64,000 nt of DNA from positions 340,940 to 404,939 of the forward strand of contig NZ_JABBNC010000004.1 in the NCBI RefSeq assembly GCF_012933445.1. The letters run 5' to 3'. This document shows, in pieces, positions 48,781 through 60,426 of this stretch. Within the stretch, counting starts at the first letter, position 1, and every line of letters starts with the position of its first letter. The notes beneath the pieces were generated by a model. That model saw nothing but the letters and a program-made list of their open reading frames with translations, was not told the DNA's origin and did not search any database. Made by a program: the position numbers and the translations under genes. Source of the stretch: Actinoplanes sp. TBRC 11911 (GTDB taxonomy: Bacteria; Actinomycetota; Actinomycetes; Mycobacteriales; Micromonosporaceae).

Positions 48781-48788
48781 CCTTTCTT

Positions 48789-49322
48789 TCAGCTGGGGAC
48801 CGCCAGCCAGGACATGTACTGGATCATGCCGCCGATCAGGATGATGCCCGTCGCTATCAGGCGGGCCACCTGGTGCCACTGCTGGCGGCGGTAGGCCTGG
48901 ACCCACGCGATCCCGGCGTCGGCCACCGCGGTCACGCCGCCGCGGACGGTCCCGGAGAGTAGCGGCGCTTTACGGAGCGCGATGCTGGCCCGCCCCCGAT
49001 GCGGGGCGTAGTAGCCGATCGCGGGGGCCAGCACCCGTACGTCCACCTCGTAGATCTGGTCGTCGCGCCAGCGTGCCGTCCGTACGTGCAAGCGGTGTTT
49101 CAGGTAGTCGCCCGCCGCGTCGCGCCCGGACCAGCGCGACCACCATCGCAGCCGGCGCCAATGGCCCGCGACGTCGGCCAGGACGTCCATGTAGAGATGA
49201 TCACCCGCCGGGTCGCCGCCGACGAGCTCGTGCGCCGAGGCGTGCAGCTCCTCGACGTGCGTGACCACGAAAGCGACGAACTCGGGTGGCGGCTCGTCGT
49301 CCATCGGCGGCACGAGGTACAT
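48789..49322 (-). CDS. Hypothetical tail-anchored membrane protein
   Basis: A 177-residue protein. The N-terminal acidic region (YLVPPMDDEPPPEFVAFVVT) is followed by a soluble domain rich in Trp and Arg (GHWRRLRWWSRWSGRDAAGD). A single hydrophobic helix near the C terminus (ARLIATGIILIGGMIQYMSW) suggests a tail anchor. I recognise no family. GGGAGGTGGG precedes the ATG. It lies convergent to the vapC stub and divergent from ruvC, with about 100 bases to the latter. Confidence 0.7.
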   Translation of the reverse strand: MYLVPPMDDEPPPEFVAFVVTHVEELHASAHELVGGDPAGDHLYMDVLADVAGHWRRLRWWSRWSGRDAAGDYLKHRLHVRTARWRDDQIYEVDVRVLAPAIGYYAPHRGRASIALRKAPLLSGTVRGGVTAVADAGIAWVQAYRRQQWHQVARLIATGIILIGGMIQYMSWLAVPS

Positions 49323-49393
49323 GGGACCCACCTCCCTTGACGTTGAGGCTAGGCGTGTCGCTGCCGGGCGCAAGAGGCGCCGGTACTAAGGTG

Positions 49394-49409
49394 TCGAACA
49401 CACGTACGT
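49394..49409 (+). promoter_or_regulatory. Possible LexA (SOS) box before ruvC
   Basis: TCGAAC-ACAC-GTACGT. The left half-site equals the actinobacterial consensus TCGAAC-N4-GTTCGA, and the right half is degenerate. It lies 17 bases before the ruvC start. ruvC is under SOS control in mycobacteria. Confidence 0.4.
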
Positions 49410-49425
49410 GAGACAGGGGAGGTCC

Positions 49426-50004
49426 ATGGTGCGCGTGCTCGGCATCGACCCGGGGCTCACCCGCTGCGGGGTCGGCGTCGTCGAGGGCGTTCCGGGGCGG
49501 CCGGCCAAGATGATCGCGTACTACGTCGTGTACACCGACACCGACGACGACATCTCGCTGCGGCTGCTGCGCCTCGACCAGGAGCTGTCCCGGCTGGTCG
49601 CCGAGCATCAACCGGAGAGCGTCGCCGTCGAGCGGGTGTTCTCCCAGCACAATGTCCGGACGGTGATGGGCACGGCGCAGGCCAGCGCGGTCGCGATCCT
49701 GGCCGGGTCGCGCGCGGGGCTGCCCGTCGAGACGTACACGCCGAGCGAGGTCAAAGCCGCCGTGACCGGGTCCGGGACGGCCGGCAAGGCGCAGGTCACC
49801 AGCATGGTCACTCGGCTGCTTCAGCTTGACGCGCCGCCCAAGCCGGCCGACGCGGCGGACGCGCTCGCGCTCGCCATCTGCCACATCTGGCGCGGCGGCA
49901 CCCGGGACCGGCTCCAGCGGGCCGCCGTGTCCGCGGCCCGGAAAGCGGCGGCCGGGCGGACCGCGGCCGCGGTGAACAGGCGTACAGGAGGAATTCGCAA
50001 ATGA
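49426..50004 (+). CDS. ruvC: Crossover junction endodeoxyribonuclease RuvC
   Basis: A 192-residue Holliday-junction resolvase. The acidic residues are seen in [12 protein letters not shown] (Asp), [11 protein letters not shown] (Glu) and [14 protein letters not shown] (two Asp). It cuts crossed strands after RuvAB branch migration. AGGGGAGG precedes the ATG. The stop overlaps the ruvA start. The C-terminal 30 residues are a basic, Ala-rich extension beyond the catalytic core, as in other actinobacteria. Confidence 0.97.
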   Translation: MVRVLGIDPGLTRCGVGVVEGVPGRPAKMIAYYVVYTDTDDDISLRLLRLDQELSRLVAEHQPESVAVERVFSQHNVRTVMGTAQASAVAILAGSRAGLPVETYTPSEVKAAVTGSGTAGKAQVTSMVTRLLQLDAPPKPADAADALALAICHIWRGGTRDRLQRAAVSAARKAAAGRTAAAVNRRTGGIRK

Positions 50005-50603
50005 TCGCCAGCGTGCGCGGCGTGGTGGCCGCGATCGCCCCGGACAACGCCGTCATCGAGGTCGGCGGCGTAGGCCTGCAGGTGCAGTGCGCCCCCGGCA
50101 CGCTGGCCGGCCTCAAAGCCGGCGTCGAGGCGCGGCTGGCCACCAGCATGGTGGTGCGGGAGGATTCGCTGACCCTGTACGGCTTCGCGGACGACGACGA
50201 GAAGCACCTGTTCGAGCTCTTGATGACGGCCAGCGGTGTCGGGCCGCGGATCGCGCAGGCGGTGCTTGCCGTGCACACGCCGGACGTGGTGCGCCGGGCG
50301 ATCTCCGGTGGTGACCTGGCGACGCTGACCCAGGTGCCGGGCATCGGCAAGAAAGGCGCCGAGAAGATGGTGGTGGAGCTGCGCGACCGGATCGGCCCGC
50401 TGCCGGCCGGTGACGGCCACGCCGGCATTCTCAGCGGTGCCGGGTGGAAGGACCAGGTGCGCCAGGGGGTGCTCGCACTCGGTTGGACGGTGGCCCAGGC
50501 CGACCAGGCGGTGGCCGCCGTCGCCGAGTCGATCGACGGTGAGGTGCCGCCGGTGCCCCAGCTGCTCCGCCAGGCGATCCGCCTGCTGGGCAAGGCCCGA
50601 TGA
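50001..50603 (+). CDS. ruvA: Holliday junction branch migration protein RuvA
   Basis: A 200-residue junction-binding subunit. An N-terminal OB domain ([20 protein letters not shown]) precedes tandem helix-hairpin-helix motifs ([36 protein letters not shown]) and a C-terminal RuvB-binding domain ([16 protein letters not shown]). It forms tetramers that flatten the junction for RuvB. The ATG overlaps the ruvC stop and its stop overlaps the ruvB start, so the three are coupled. Confidence 0.97.
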   Translation: MIASVRGVVAAIAPDNAVIEVGGVGLQVQCAPGTLAGLKAGVEARLATSMVVREDSLTLYGFADDDEKHLFELLMTASGVGPRIAQAVLAVHTPDVVRRAISGGDLATLTQVPGIGKKGAEKMVVELRDRIGPLPAGDGHAGILSGAGWKDQVRQGVLALGWTVAQADQAVAAVAESIDGEVPPVPQLLRQAIRLLGKAR

Positions 50604-51631
50604 GCGAGCTCGTCTCGGCCGCGGCCGACGATGACGACCTGGATGCCGAGGCCAGTGTCCGGCCGCGCCGGCTCGCCGACTTCATCGCCCAGCACCGCGT
50701 GCGCGACCAGCTCGACCTGCTGCTCAAGGGCGCGCTGGGCCGGGGTGCGCCGCCGGACCACATCCTGCTCTCCGGGCCGCCCGGCCTCGGCAAGACCACG
50801 CTGGCGAACATCGTGGCGGCCGAGCTCGGCGCCGGCATCCGCACCACCAGCGGTCCGGTGATCGAGCGGTCCGGCGACCTGGCCGCGATCCTGACCAGCC
50901 TCGCGCCCGGTGACGTGCTGTTCATCGACGAGATCCACCGGATCGCCAAGCCCGCCGAGGAACTGCTCTACAGCGCGATGGAGGACTTCCGGGTCGACGT
51001 GGTCGTCGGCAAGGGGCCGGGCGCCACCGCGATCCCGCTGGACGTCGAGCCGTTCACGCTGGTCGGCGCCACCACCCGGGCCGGTCTGCTGTCCGGGCCG
51101 ATGCGCGACCGGTTCGGGTTCGTCGCGCACCTCGACTTCTACTCGGCGGCCGACCTGGACGCGCTGCTGCACCGCTCGGCGCGCATCCTCGGGGTGCCGA
51201 TCACCGACGGCGGCGCGGCGGAGATCGCCGGGCGTTCCCGCGGTACGCCGCGCATCGCGAACCGCCTGCTCCGCCGGGTCCGCGACTACGCCGAGGTGCG
51301 GGCCGACGGGGTGGTCACCGAGGAGACGGCGCGCGCGGCGCTCCAGGTCTACGACGTCGACGCGCTGGGCCTGGACCGGCTCGACCGGGCGGTGCTGCGG
51401 GCGCTGATCGACTCGTTCAAGGGCGGCCCGGTCGGCCTGTCGACGCTGGCCGTGGCGGTGGGGGAGCAGTCCGACACGGTCGAGGAGGTCTGCGAGCCGT
51501 TCCTGGTCCGGGCGGGACTGCTGGCCCGGACCCCGCGCGGGCGGGTCGCCACCGAGGCCGGCTGGTCGCATCTGGGCAAAACCGCCCCGGCCGGCGTGGC
51601 GCAAGGAGATCTTTTCGCCCGCGACGCCTGA
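50600..51631 (+). CDS. ruvB: Holliday junction helicase motor RuvB
   Basis: A 343-residue AAA+ ATPase. It has Walker [13 protein letters not shown], Walker [11 protein letters not shown], sensor 1 in [12 protein letters not shown] and an arginine finger in GPMRDRFG. The C-terminal winged helix ends with [17 protein letters not shown]. It drives branch migration with RuvA. Length and all motifs are complete. It is the last gene of the ruvCAB unit. A 145-base gap with little coding potential separates it from yajC. Confidence 0.98.
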   Translation: MSELVSAAADDDDLDAEASVRPRRLADFIAQHRVRDQLDLLLKGALGRGAPPDHILLSGPPGLGKTTLANIVAAELGAGIRTTSGPVIERSGDLAAILTSLAPGDVLFIDEIHRIAKPAEELLYSAMEDFRVDVVVGKGPGATAIPLDVEPFTLVGATTRAGLLSGPMRDRFGFVAHLDFYSAADLDALLHRSARILGVPITDGGAAEIAGRSRGTPRIANRLLRRVRDYAEVRADGVVTEETARAALQVYDVDALGLDRLDRAVLRALIDSFKGGPVGLSTLAVAVGEQSDTVEEVCEPFLVRAGLLARTPRGRVATEAGWSHLGKTAPAGVAQGDLFARDA

Positions 51632-51776
51632 AATATGCTCGTAATGCGAACGTGATGTGTGCCGCATTCGGACTTCTCAGGTTGACCGATTAGACTCGCC
51701 GCGGTTCAACCCGGAGTGTCATTGACGCCGTGGCGTGCGTGTTTCACGGCGCCGACGGCCTACGGAAGGCTTATAA

Positions 51777-52205
51777 GTGGTTCCAGAGGCAGCAGCATCC
51801 TCGGGCGGCGGCAGCTTCACGCCGCTGCTGCTCATCGTTCTGCTCTTCGTCGTCATGTATTTCCTCATGATTCGGCCGCAGCAGAAGCGCCGTCGCGAGG
51901 CTATGCAGATGCAAAACACGCTCGGTCCCGGCGACCGGGTCCAGACCATCGGCGGAATGCAGGCGACCGTCGTCGCGATCGACGACGACGTGGTCACGCT
52001 GGAGATCGCTCCCGGGGTGCACGCGCAGTTCGCGCGCCCCGCCATCGCGCGCGTGACCCAGCAGAACGCCGCGTCGGTGCCGGATCCGGAGCCCTTGGTC
52101 GATGAGCCCCCGGCGGCGCCGGCCGAGCACCTGAACAACACGGTCGACACACCGGCTGAGGAGCCGTTGTCGGACCCGACTGCAGAGCCGCGTAAAAAGG
52201 ACTGA
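51777..52205 (+). CDS. yajC: Preprotein translocase subunit YajC
   Basis: A 142-residue protein with one N-terminal membrane helix (LLLIVLLFVVMYFLMIRP) followed by the YajC signature QQKRRREAMQ, LGPGDRVQTIGGM and VVTLEIAPGV. A Pro/Ala-rich acidic tail follows. YajC associates with SecDF. Translation starts with GTG. No strong ribosome binding site is seen, only GGAAGG about ten bases upstream. secD follows 92 bases later. Confidence 0.95.
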   Translation: MVPEAAASSGGGSFTPLLLIVLLFVVMYFLMIRPQQKRRREAMQMQNTLGPGDRVQTIGGMQATVVAIDDDVVTLEIAPGVHAQFARPAIARVTQQNAASVPDPEPLVDEPPAAPAEHLNNTVDTPAEEPLSDPTAEPRKKD

Positions 52206-52297
52206 CAATAATCTCCGGGGCCGGCCCGTGGCGTACGGGCCGGTACCTTCTCATGCCGCCCGCAAGGCGGCCTTAAAGCACAGGGAGACCGAAGACC

Positions 52298-54166
52298 GTG
52301 GCACGACCACCACAGGGACAGATGCATCCCGGACGGCAACTCGCCGTGCTCGGCTTGGTCTTCGTCGTCCTGTATCTGCTGGTCTTCTTCGCTGGTGGCG
52401 CCAGTGGGAGCGTCGCCAACCGGCTCCACCCGAAGCTGGGTCTGGATCTGGTCGGCGGTACGCAGGCGACCTACATCGCGTCCGTGCAGGGCGGCCAGGT
52501 GCCGTCCAAGGAAAGCATGGAGCAGGCGCGCGACATCATCGAGAACCGGGTCAACGCGCTGGGTGTCTCCGAGGCCGAGGTGGTCATCCAGGGCGACCGC
52601 AACATCGTCGTCTCGCTCGCCGGCAAGGCCGACGACCAGCTCAAGGACCTCGCGCAGGCGGCGCAGATGCGCTTCCGGCTGGTGACCGGCGTGACCGGCG
52701 ACGTGTCGGAGACGGCGCTGAACCCGCCGTCGGCGGCGCCGACGCCGAGTGCCGGCGCGAGCGCACCCGCGGGCGCCCAGCCGTCCACCGGCGCCAGCGC
52801 CCCGGCCGCCAACCCCGGTGCGTCGAGCGGCGGTCAAGGCGGTGGCGAGGTCATGCAGGCGCCGACGCCGACCCCTTCGGCGAGCGCCCCGGCCACGCCC
52901 ACTCCGGGCGTCGACCAGGAGGTCACCGCGGCCCAGGTGCAGCAGAAGGTGGGCCCGGCCGCGTGGGCCGCCGCCCAGAAGCTGACCGGCCCGGTCGACC
53001 TGTCCACCGATCCGACCGCGGCCAAGCCGTTCGCGCCGTTCGCGAAGCTGAACGGTGCCGAGGTCAACGCGCTCACCCCGGCCATGCAGTTCAACATCCC
53101 GACGGTCGGCTGCTCGCAGCTCGACCAGCGGCCCAACGGCGCGATCGACAACGTGAACAGCCAGGTCATCGCGTGCTACTCGGGCGCGAAGATCCAGCTG
53201 GACAAGGCCCCGGTGGTCGGTAACGACATCTCCAAGGCCAGCCCGCAGCTCGACCAGCAGAACGGCCAGTGGGTCGTCTCGCTGGACTTCAAGAGCGAGG
53301 GCTCGACCAAGTGGGCCGCGCTGACCCGGCAGGCCTTCAACGCGACGCAGAACGACCCGTGCTTCGTCGCCGCGCAGTCGCTGTCGCAGGGCAGCGAGCA
53401 CTGTGCCGTCGCCGTCGTGCTGGACAAGACGGTCATCTCGGCCCCGGTGATCCAGGGCGTGCTGACCGGCACCTCGCAGATCACCGGCCAGTTCACCGCG
53501 GTGTCCGCCAAGCAGCTCGCCGACCAGCTGAACTTCGGCGCGATCCCGCTGACGTTCTCGTCCGGCCCGGCGCAGACGGTGTCCGCGACCCTCGGCATCC
53601 AGCAGCTCAAGGCGGGCCTGCTCGCCGCCGCGATCGGTATGGCGCTGGTGGCGATCTACGCGTTCTTCTACTACCGGCTGCTCGGCACGGTCATCTTCAT
53701 GAGCCTCATCCTGTCCGGTCTGCTCACCTTCGGCGCGCTGGTCTTCCTCGGCCGTACGGTCGGCTTCACGCTGAGCCTGGCCGGTATCGCCGGCTTCATC
53801 GTGTCGCTAGGTGTCGCGGCGGACTCGTTCGTCATCTACTTCGAACGTCTGAAAGACGAGATCCACGAGGGTCGAACACCGAGAAGTGCGGTGCCACGCG
53901 CCTGGGTCCGTGCCCGCCGTACGATCATCTCGGCGAACACGATCACGATCCTGGCGGCGGTGGTGCTGTACATCGTGTCGATCGGCGCGGTGCAGGGCTT
54001 CGCCTTCGCGCTGGGTCTGTCCACGATCCTCGACCTGGTGATCGTGTTCCTCTTCCGGCATCCGATCATGACGATGTTCGCTAACACCAAGGCGTTCCTG
54101 TCGCCGCGGGTCAGTGGTCTCGGCCGCGTCCTGCGTCGTCCTCCGACCGAAGCCAAGGAGGCCTGA
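52298..54166 (+). CDS. secD: Protein translocase subunit SecD
   Basis: A 622-residue membrane protein of the RND superfamily. One N-terminal helix (LAVLGLVFVVLYLLVFFAGG) precedes a large extracytoplasmic region and five C-terminal helices, with the family block LNFGAIPLTFSSGPAQTVSA and GVAADSFVIYFERLKDE. The extracytoplasmic part carries two Ala/Pro/Ser-rich low-complexity stretches (about residues 145-210) that exceed those of model SecD proteins. It uses the proton gradient to assist late export with SecF. GTG start; AGGGAGA upstream. Confidence 0.97.
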   Translation: MARPPQGQMHPGRQLAVLGLVFVVLYLLVFFAGGASGSVANRLHPKLGLDLVGGTQATYIASVQGGQVPSKESMEQARDIIENRVNALGVSEAEVVIQGDRNIVVSLAGKADDQLKDLAQAAQMRFRLVTGVTGDVSETALNPPSAAPTPSAGASAPAGAQPSTGASAPAANPGASSGGQGGGEVMQAPTPTPSASAPATPTPGVDQEVTAAQVQQKVGPAAWAAAQKLTGPVDLSTDPTAAKPFAPFAKLNGAEVNALTPAMQFNIPTVGCSQLDQRPNGAIDNVNSQVIACYSGAKIQLDKAPVVGNDISKASPQLDQQNGQWVVSLDFKSEGSTKWAALTRQAFNATQNDPCFVAAQSLSQGSEHCAVAVVLDKTVISAPVIQGVLTGTSQITGQFTAVSAKQLADQLNFGAIPLTFSSGPAQTVSATLGIQQLKAGLLAAAIGMALVAIYAFFYYRLLGTVIFMSLILSGLLTFGALVFLGRTVGFTLSLAGIAGFIVSLGVAADSFVIYFERLKDEIHEGRTPRSAVPRAWVRARRTIISANTITILAAVVLYIVSIGAVQGFAFALGLSTILDLVIVFLFRHPIMTMFANTKAFLSPRVSGLGRVLRRPPTEAKEA

Positions 54167-54168
54167 TC

Positions 54169-55374
54169 ATGGCCCGCACCGGCCTCGCCTCCCGCCTGTA
54201 CACGGGCGAGGCGAACATCAACATCGTGGGCCGTCGCAAGACGTGGTTCGCGGTGGCGGCGGTCCTCGTGGTGATCGCCATCGCCAGCATCGCGATCAAG
54301 GGTTTCCACCTGGGCATCGAGTTCGCCGGCGGCACCTCGTTCAGCATCCCGGCGCACACCACGGACGGGCGCACGCTGACCCAGTCCGAGGTGTCCGACG
54401 CGGTGACCAAGGCGATCACGGCGGTCGACCCGGGCGCCGAGGTCGACGCCGCGCAGAAGGTCGGCCGTGGCGGCGCGAGCGAGACCTTCACGGTCCGCGC
54501 GTCCGCGCTGTCCGCGTCGCAGGCCGAGACCGCCAAGGCGAGCCTGGTCAGCGATCTGGGCGTGCCGGCCGATCAGGTCAGCGACGACCAGGTGTCGGCG
54601 GCGTGGGGTGGTCAGGTCACCCGGCAGGCGATCATCGGTCTGATCATCTTCCTGGTACTCGTCATGGCGTACCTGGTGATCAGATTCGAATGGCGGATGG
54701 CGGCCGCGGCGGTGTCCTCGCTGCTACTCGACCTGATCTTCACGGCCGGCGTGTATTCGCTGGTCGGGTTCGAGGTGACACCGTCCACGGTGATCGGCTT
54801 CCTGACGATCCTCGGGTACGCGCTGTACGACGTGGTCGTGGTGTTCGACAAGGTGCAGGAGAACACCAGAGGCATCACGGCGGGCAGCACGAGAACGTAC
54901 GCCGAGGCGACCAACCTGGCCGTGAACCAGACGATCATGCGGTCGATCAACACCGGTCTGGTCGCGTTGCTGCCGGTCGGCGGTCTGCTGTTCATCGGTG
55001 CCGGCTTCCTCGGCGCGGGCACGCTGAAGGACCTCGGTCTGGTGCTGTTCGTCGGCATGGGCTTCGGCGTCATCTCGTCGATCATGTTCGCGGCGCCGAC
55101 GCTGTCGTGGTTCAAGGACCACGACCCGAAGATCAAGGCGCACAACGCGCGGGTGCTCGCCCGGCGGTCGCAGGCCAAGTCCGGTGACGTGGCGCCGCGC
55201 GGTCAGCGACCCGCGACCGCGGGCGCGGCGGCCACCGGCGGCGAGACGCCCGCGATGGCCGGCTCGACAACCCCGCGGCCCGGGGCCCGGCCGACCGCCA
55301 AGCGCAACACCAACACCAACCGCAGTGGCGGCCGTCCGGGCGGCGGGAACCGGCCCAGCGGCAAGCGACACTGA
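54169..55374 (+). CDS. secF: Protein translocase subunit SecF
   Basis: A 401-residue partner of SecD with six membrane helices. The first is followed by GIEFAGGTSF, the family signature. The later block LGYALYDVVVVFDKVQENTR contains the proton-relay Asp. The C terminus is a long basic, Ala/Gly/Asn-rich cytosolic tail (from about residue 325) ending in SGKRH, typical of actinobacteria. It starts two bases after the secD stop. A GC-rich hairpin six bases after the stop separates it from apt. Confidence 0.97.
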   Translation: MARTGLASRLYTGEANINIVGRRKTWFAVAAVLVVIAIASIAIKGFHLGIEFAGGTSFSIPAHTTDGRTLTQSEVSDAVTKAITAVDPGAEVDAAQKVGRGGASETFTVRASALSASQAETAKASLVSDLGVPADQVSDDQVSAAWGGQVTRQAIIGLIIFLVLVMAYLVIRFEWRMAAAAVSSLLLDLIFTAGVYSLVGFEVTPSTVIGFLTILGYALYDVVVVFDKVQENTRGITAGSTRTYAEATNLAVNQTIMRSINTGLVALLPVGGLLFIGAGFLGAGTLKDLGLVLFVGMGFGVISSIMFAAPTLSWFKDHDPKIKAHNARVLARRSQAKSGDVAPRGQRPATAGAAATGGETPAMAGSTTPRPGARPTAKRNTNTNRSGGRPGGGNRPSGKRH

Positions 55375-55379
55375 CCGTA

Positions 55380-55411
55380 GACGGCCGGGCTTTCGCCCGG
55401 CCGTCTAAGCT
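55380..55411 (+). promoter_or_regulatory. Terminator hairpin fused to the apt promoter
   Basis: GACGGCCGGGC-TTTC-GCCCGGCCGTC (55380-55405) is an 11-bp perfect hairpin that ends secF transcription. The apt -10 TAAGCT (55406-55411) begins on the next base, six bases before the GTG. The hairpin therefore occupies the -35 region of a leaderless promoter. Confidence 0.65.
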
Positions 55412-55417
55412 CACCGC

Positions 55418-55972
55418 GTGACTGACGAGACGCAGGGCGACAGCGGTCCCGAATTGGCGGCGATCGTCGCCGGCGGCACGGTCGATGTCCACGACTTCCC
55501 CAAGCCGGGCATCCTCTTCAAGGACCTGATGCCGCTGTTCGCGGACGGGCCGGCGTTCCGTCGCGTGGTCGACGGGATCATCGAGCACCACGGTGTCGCG
55601 TCGTTCGACGTGGTGGCCGGCGTCGAGGCCCGCGGCTTCGTGGTGGCCGCCGCCATCGCGTACGCGGCCGGTGTCGGTGTTGTTCCGGTCCGCAAGGCGG
55701 GGAAGCTGCCGCGCGAGGTCCTGTCCGCCACGTACGAGCTCGAATACGGCGAAGCCACCCTCGAGGTGCACCGTGACGCTTTCTTCGCCGGACAGCGCGT
55801 CCTGGTGGTCGACGACGTGTTGGCCACCGGGGGCACCGCGGCCGCGACACTGGATCTCGTCGAACAGGCCGGTGGCGTCATCGCGGGCTTCTCCGTACTG
55901 ATGGAACTTGCTTTTTTGAAGGGACGCGAGCGGCTCGGTTCGCGCACCGTCCATGCATTGCTGACCGTTTAA
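55418..55972 (+). CDS. apt: Adenine phosphoribosyltransferase
   Basis: A 184-residue type I phosphoribosyltransferase that converts adenine and PRPP to AMP. The PRPP motif is VLVVDDVLATGGTAAATL. VVAGVEARGFVVAAAIAY and PVRKAGKLPRE form the rest of the active site. The GTG start has a -10 TAAGCT at the leaderless distance. The gene order secF-apt-rel is conserved in actinobacteria and links purine salvage to (p)ppGpp metabolism. Confidence 0.96.
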   Translation: MTDETQGDSGPELAAIVAGGTVDVHDFPKPGILFKDLMPLFADGPAFRRVVDGIIEHHGVASFDVVAGVEARGFVVAAAIAYAAGVGVVPVRKAGKLPREVLSATYELEYGEATLEVHRDAFFAGQRVLVVDDVLATGGTAAATLDLVEQAGGVIAGFSVLMELAFLKGRERLGSRTVHALLTV

Positions 55973-56052
55973 CACCCCTATGGCCCGCTCTTTCGGAGGT
56001 TTGGGCTGACCACCAGGGAAGACGGTGCGGGTAGGATGGCGTTTCTAACCAG

Positions 56053-58530
<2,478 letters not shown>

Positions 58531-58531
58531 C

Positions 58532-58561
58532 AAAAGGGCCCCTCTTTCGAGGGGCCCTTTT
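58532..58561. terminator. Bidirectional terminator
   Basis: A 13-bp perfect stem, AAAAGGGCCCCTC and GAGGGGCCCTTTT, with loop TTTC. It separates the convergent rel and cyclophilin genes, whose stops lie 30 bases apart. Confidence 0.95.
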
Positions 58562-58562
58562 A

Positions 58563-59399
58563 TCAAGCGACAGTCATCGACTCGATGACGACTTCCTTCT
58601 TCGGGTGGCCGCCGCCGGCCTGCGAGGCGAATGCCTCGTCGTCACCGGCCTTCACCACGTCCTGCACGATGTTCAGCCCGGTCTTGATGTTGCCGAGCAG
58701 CGTGTAGGCCGGGTCCAGCGTGGTGTCCTTCGCGACGATGAAGAACTGGCTGCCGGTGCTGCCCGGCTGTCCCGTGTTCGCCATCGCGATCGAACCGGCC
58801 GGGTAGGGCTTGGTCTGGTTCGTCGGCAGGTTCTCTTCCTGCATCGTGTAGCTCGGGCCGCCGGTGCCGTCGGTCTCGCGCCAGCCCTTGCCGGTGGCGA
58901 ACGGGTCGCCGCACTGCAGCACGCTGAACTGGGCCTGGTTGACCAGCCGGTGGCACTTGCTGTTGTCGAAGAACTTCTTCGACGTCAGGTACTGGAAGCT
59001 TTCCGCCGTGCAGGGCACCTTCGAGCGGTCCATGGTGGCCTCGATGGTGCCGAGGTTGGTCTTGATGGTCAGCGTCGCTGTCCCGGTGTTCGGCGCCGTC
59101 TTCGGCGGCAGGCCGACATCCTTGATCTTGCCGCCGGTGGACGGGTCGGACGGGGTCCACGTGCAGGCGACCTGCCCGGCCGGAACCGCGGCGGACGCGG
59201 AGGCCGCCGGCGTCTTCTTGTCGTCCTTCATCGAGGAGACGATCCACACCGCCGCCCCCGCGATGATCACGACCGCGATGGCGGACCCGATGATCGCTTG
59301 CCGCTGCCGGCGCTTGCGAGCGTGCGCGGCACGCTCGGCCATCTCCTTCTCGAGCCGGGCCCGCGCGGCCGCGCGCTGCCGGTCCTTGATCGACGACAC
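58563..59399 (-). CDS. Membrane-anchored cyclophilin-type peptidyl-prolyl isomerase
   Basis: A 278-residue protein. A basic N terminus (SSIKDRQRAAARARLEKEMA) precedes one membrane helix (AIIGSAIAVVIIAGAAVWIV) and an extracytoplasmic cyclophilin domain. Family segments are NLGTIEATMDRSKVPC, GGPSYTMQEENL, IAMANTGQPGSTGSQFFIV and LGNIKTG. Cys residues may form disulfides. GTG at 59399 has GGAGGAT at good spacing. A paralogue lies directly upstream on the same strand. Both probably help fold exported proteins, which fits the nearby SecDF genes. Confidence 0.9.
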   Translation of the reverse strand: MSSIKDRQRAAARARLEKEMAERAAHARKRRQRQAIIGSAIAVVIIAGAAVWIVSSMKDDKKTPAASASAAVPAGQVACTWTPSDPSTGGKIKDVGLPPKTAPNTGTATLTIKTNLGTIEATMDRSKVPCTAESFQYLTSKKFFDNSKCHRLVNQAQFSVLQCGDPFATGKGWRETDGTGGPSYTMQEENLPTNQTKPYPAGSIAMANTGQPGSTGSQFFIVAKDTTLDPAYTLLGNIKTGLNIVQDVVKAGDDEAFASQAGGGHPKKEVVIESMTVA

Positions 59400-59436
59400 G
59401 GTGATCCTCCTGCTTATGTTCGGCCTGGGGGCGTTC

Positions 59437-60294
59437 CTAAGACTGTGTGCTCGCCGCCGGAGCCGCACCCGAGGCGCCCACGGTGAGGGTCTTGATCGTG
59501 ATCTTCTGAGTGGGCTTGACCTTCTGACCAGCGGAGTCGTCCGTGGTGGGGATCTTGCTGATCTTGGTGACCGTGTCCATCCCACCGGTCACCGCGCCGA
59601 CGACCGAGTACTGCGTGTCATCGGTGGGGGTGTAGTCCTTGAAGAAGATCAGGAACTGGCTGCCGTTCGCGCCGGGCGGGTTACCGATCAGCGCGACCGT
59701 GCCCTTCGGGTACAGCGGGGTCTTCGGTGCGGCGGGGGCGCCCGACGGGCTCGGGTCCGGTGCCTGCGGGGTGTTCTCGTTGTAGACCGAGTACGTCGGG
59801 CCGCCCAGGCCGGTGCCGGTCGGGTCGCCGCAGTGCAGCGCGCCGTACGTGGTGATCTCGTGGCAGTCGGAGTTGTCGTAGAAGTTCTTGCTCGCCAGGT
59901 ACGCCAGGTCGGCCGACCCGCAGGGTGCCGTCGAGTTGTCCAGCGTCACGACGATGGGCGCACCCTCGTTGGTGGTGACAGTCATGGTCTGCGTACCGGA
60001 GGTGGGAATGCCCTTCGTCGGCGGCGTGCCGACGTCCTTCAAGTTCGTGTTCGACGTGGCGCTTTGCGGCGTCCAGGCGCAGATGTCTTGGTCCGCGGCA
60101 TTCGTCGGGGAGTCGTCCGAGTCGAACGCGCCGGCCGCCCAGGCGACGCCCGCCGCGATCAGCACGACGGCCACCGCGGAACCCACTCCGGCGAGGACGC
60201 GACGGCGCCGGCGCTCCTTGTTGGCCCGGCGAGCCATCTGCCGATCGAGCTTCGCCCGCGCGAGTTTGCGCTGCCGGTCCTTGCTGGAAGCCAC
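59437..60294 (-). CDS. Membrane-anchored cyclophilin-type peptidyl-prolyl isomerase, paralogue
   Basis: A 285-residue protein with the same layout as its downstream neighbour: ASSKDRQRKLARAKLDRQMA, one membrane helix (VLAGVGSAVAVVLIAAGVAW) and a cyclophilin domain with GGPTYSVYNENTP, VALIGNPPGANGSQFLIFF and YSVVGAVTGGM. A Pro/Ala-rich insertion (QAPDPSPSGAPAAPKTP) and a changed catalytic region (no Arg in the position expected before the Phe) suggest altered activity. GTG at 60294 has AAGGA nine bases upstream. Confidence 0.88.
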   Translation of the reverse strand: MASSKDRQRKLARAKLDRQMARRANKERRRRRVLAGVGSAVAVVLIAAGVAWAAGAFDSDDSPTNAADQDICAWTPQSATSNTNLKDVGTPPTKGIPTSGTQTMTVTTNEGAPIVVTLDNSTAPCGSADLAYLASKNFYDNSDCHEITTYGALHCGDPTGTGLGGPTYSVYNENTPQAPDPSPSGAPAAPKTPLYPKGTVALIGNPPGANGSQFLIFFKDYTPTDDTQYSVVGAVTGGMDTVTKISKIPTTDDSAGQKVKPTQKITIKTLTVGASGAAPAASTQS

Positions 60295-60426
60295 CGAACG
60301 CTGTCCTTTCGAAATGCTCCGTGTCACACGCCCGCAAGAGTGTACGGGTACCTCCTGGGAAAGTGGTGTGCGCCCGCCCGGCTAGGCTCGTTACGATTCG
60401 CACCCGTTATCTGGAAGAGGCTCGTC

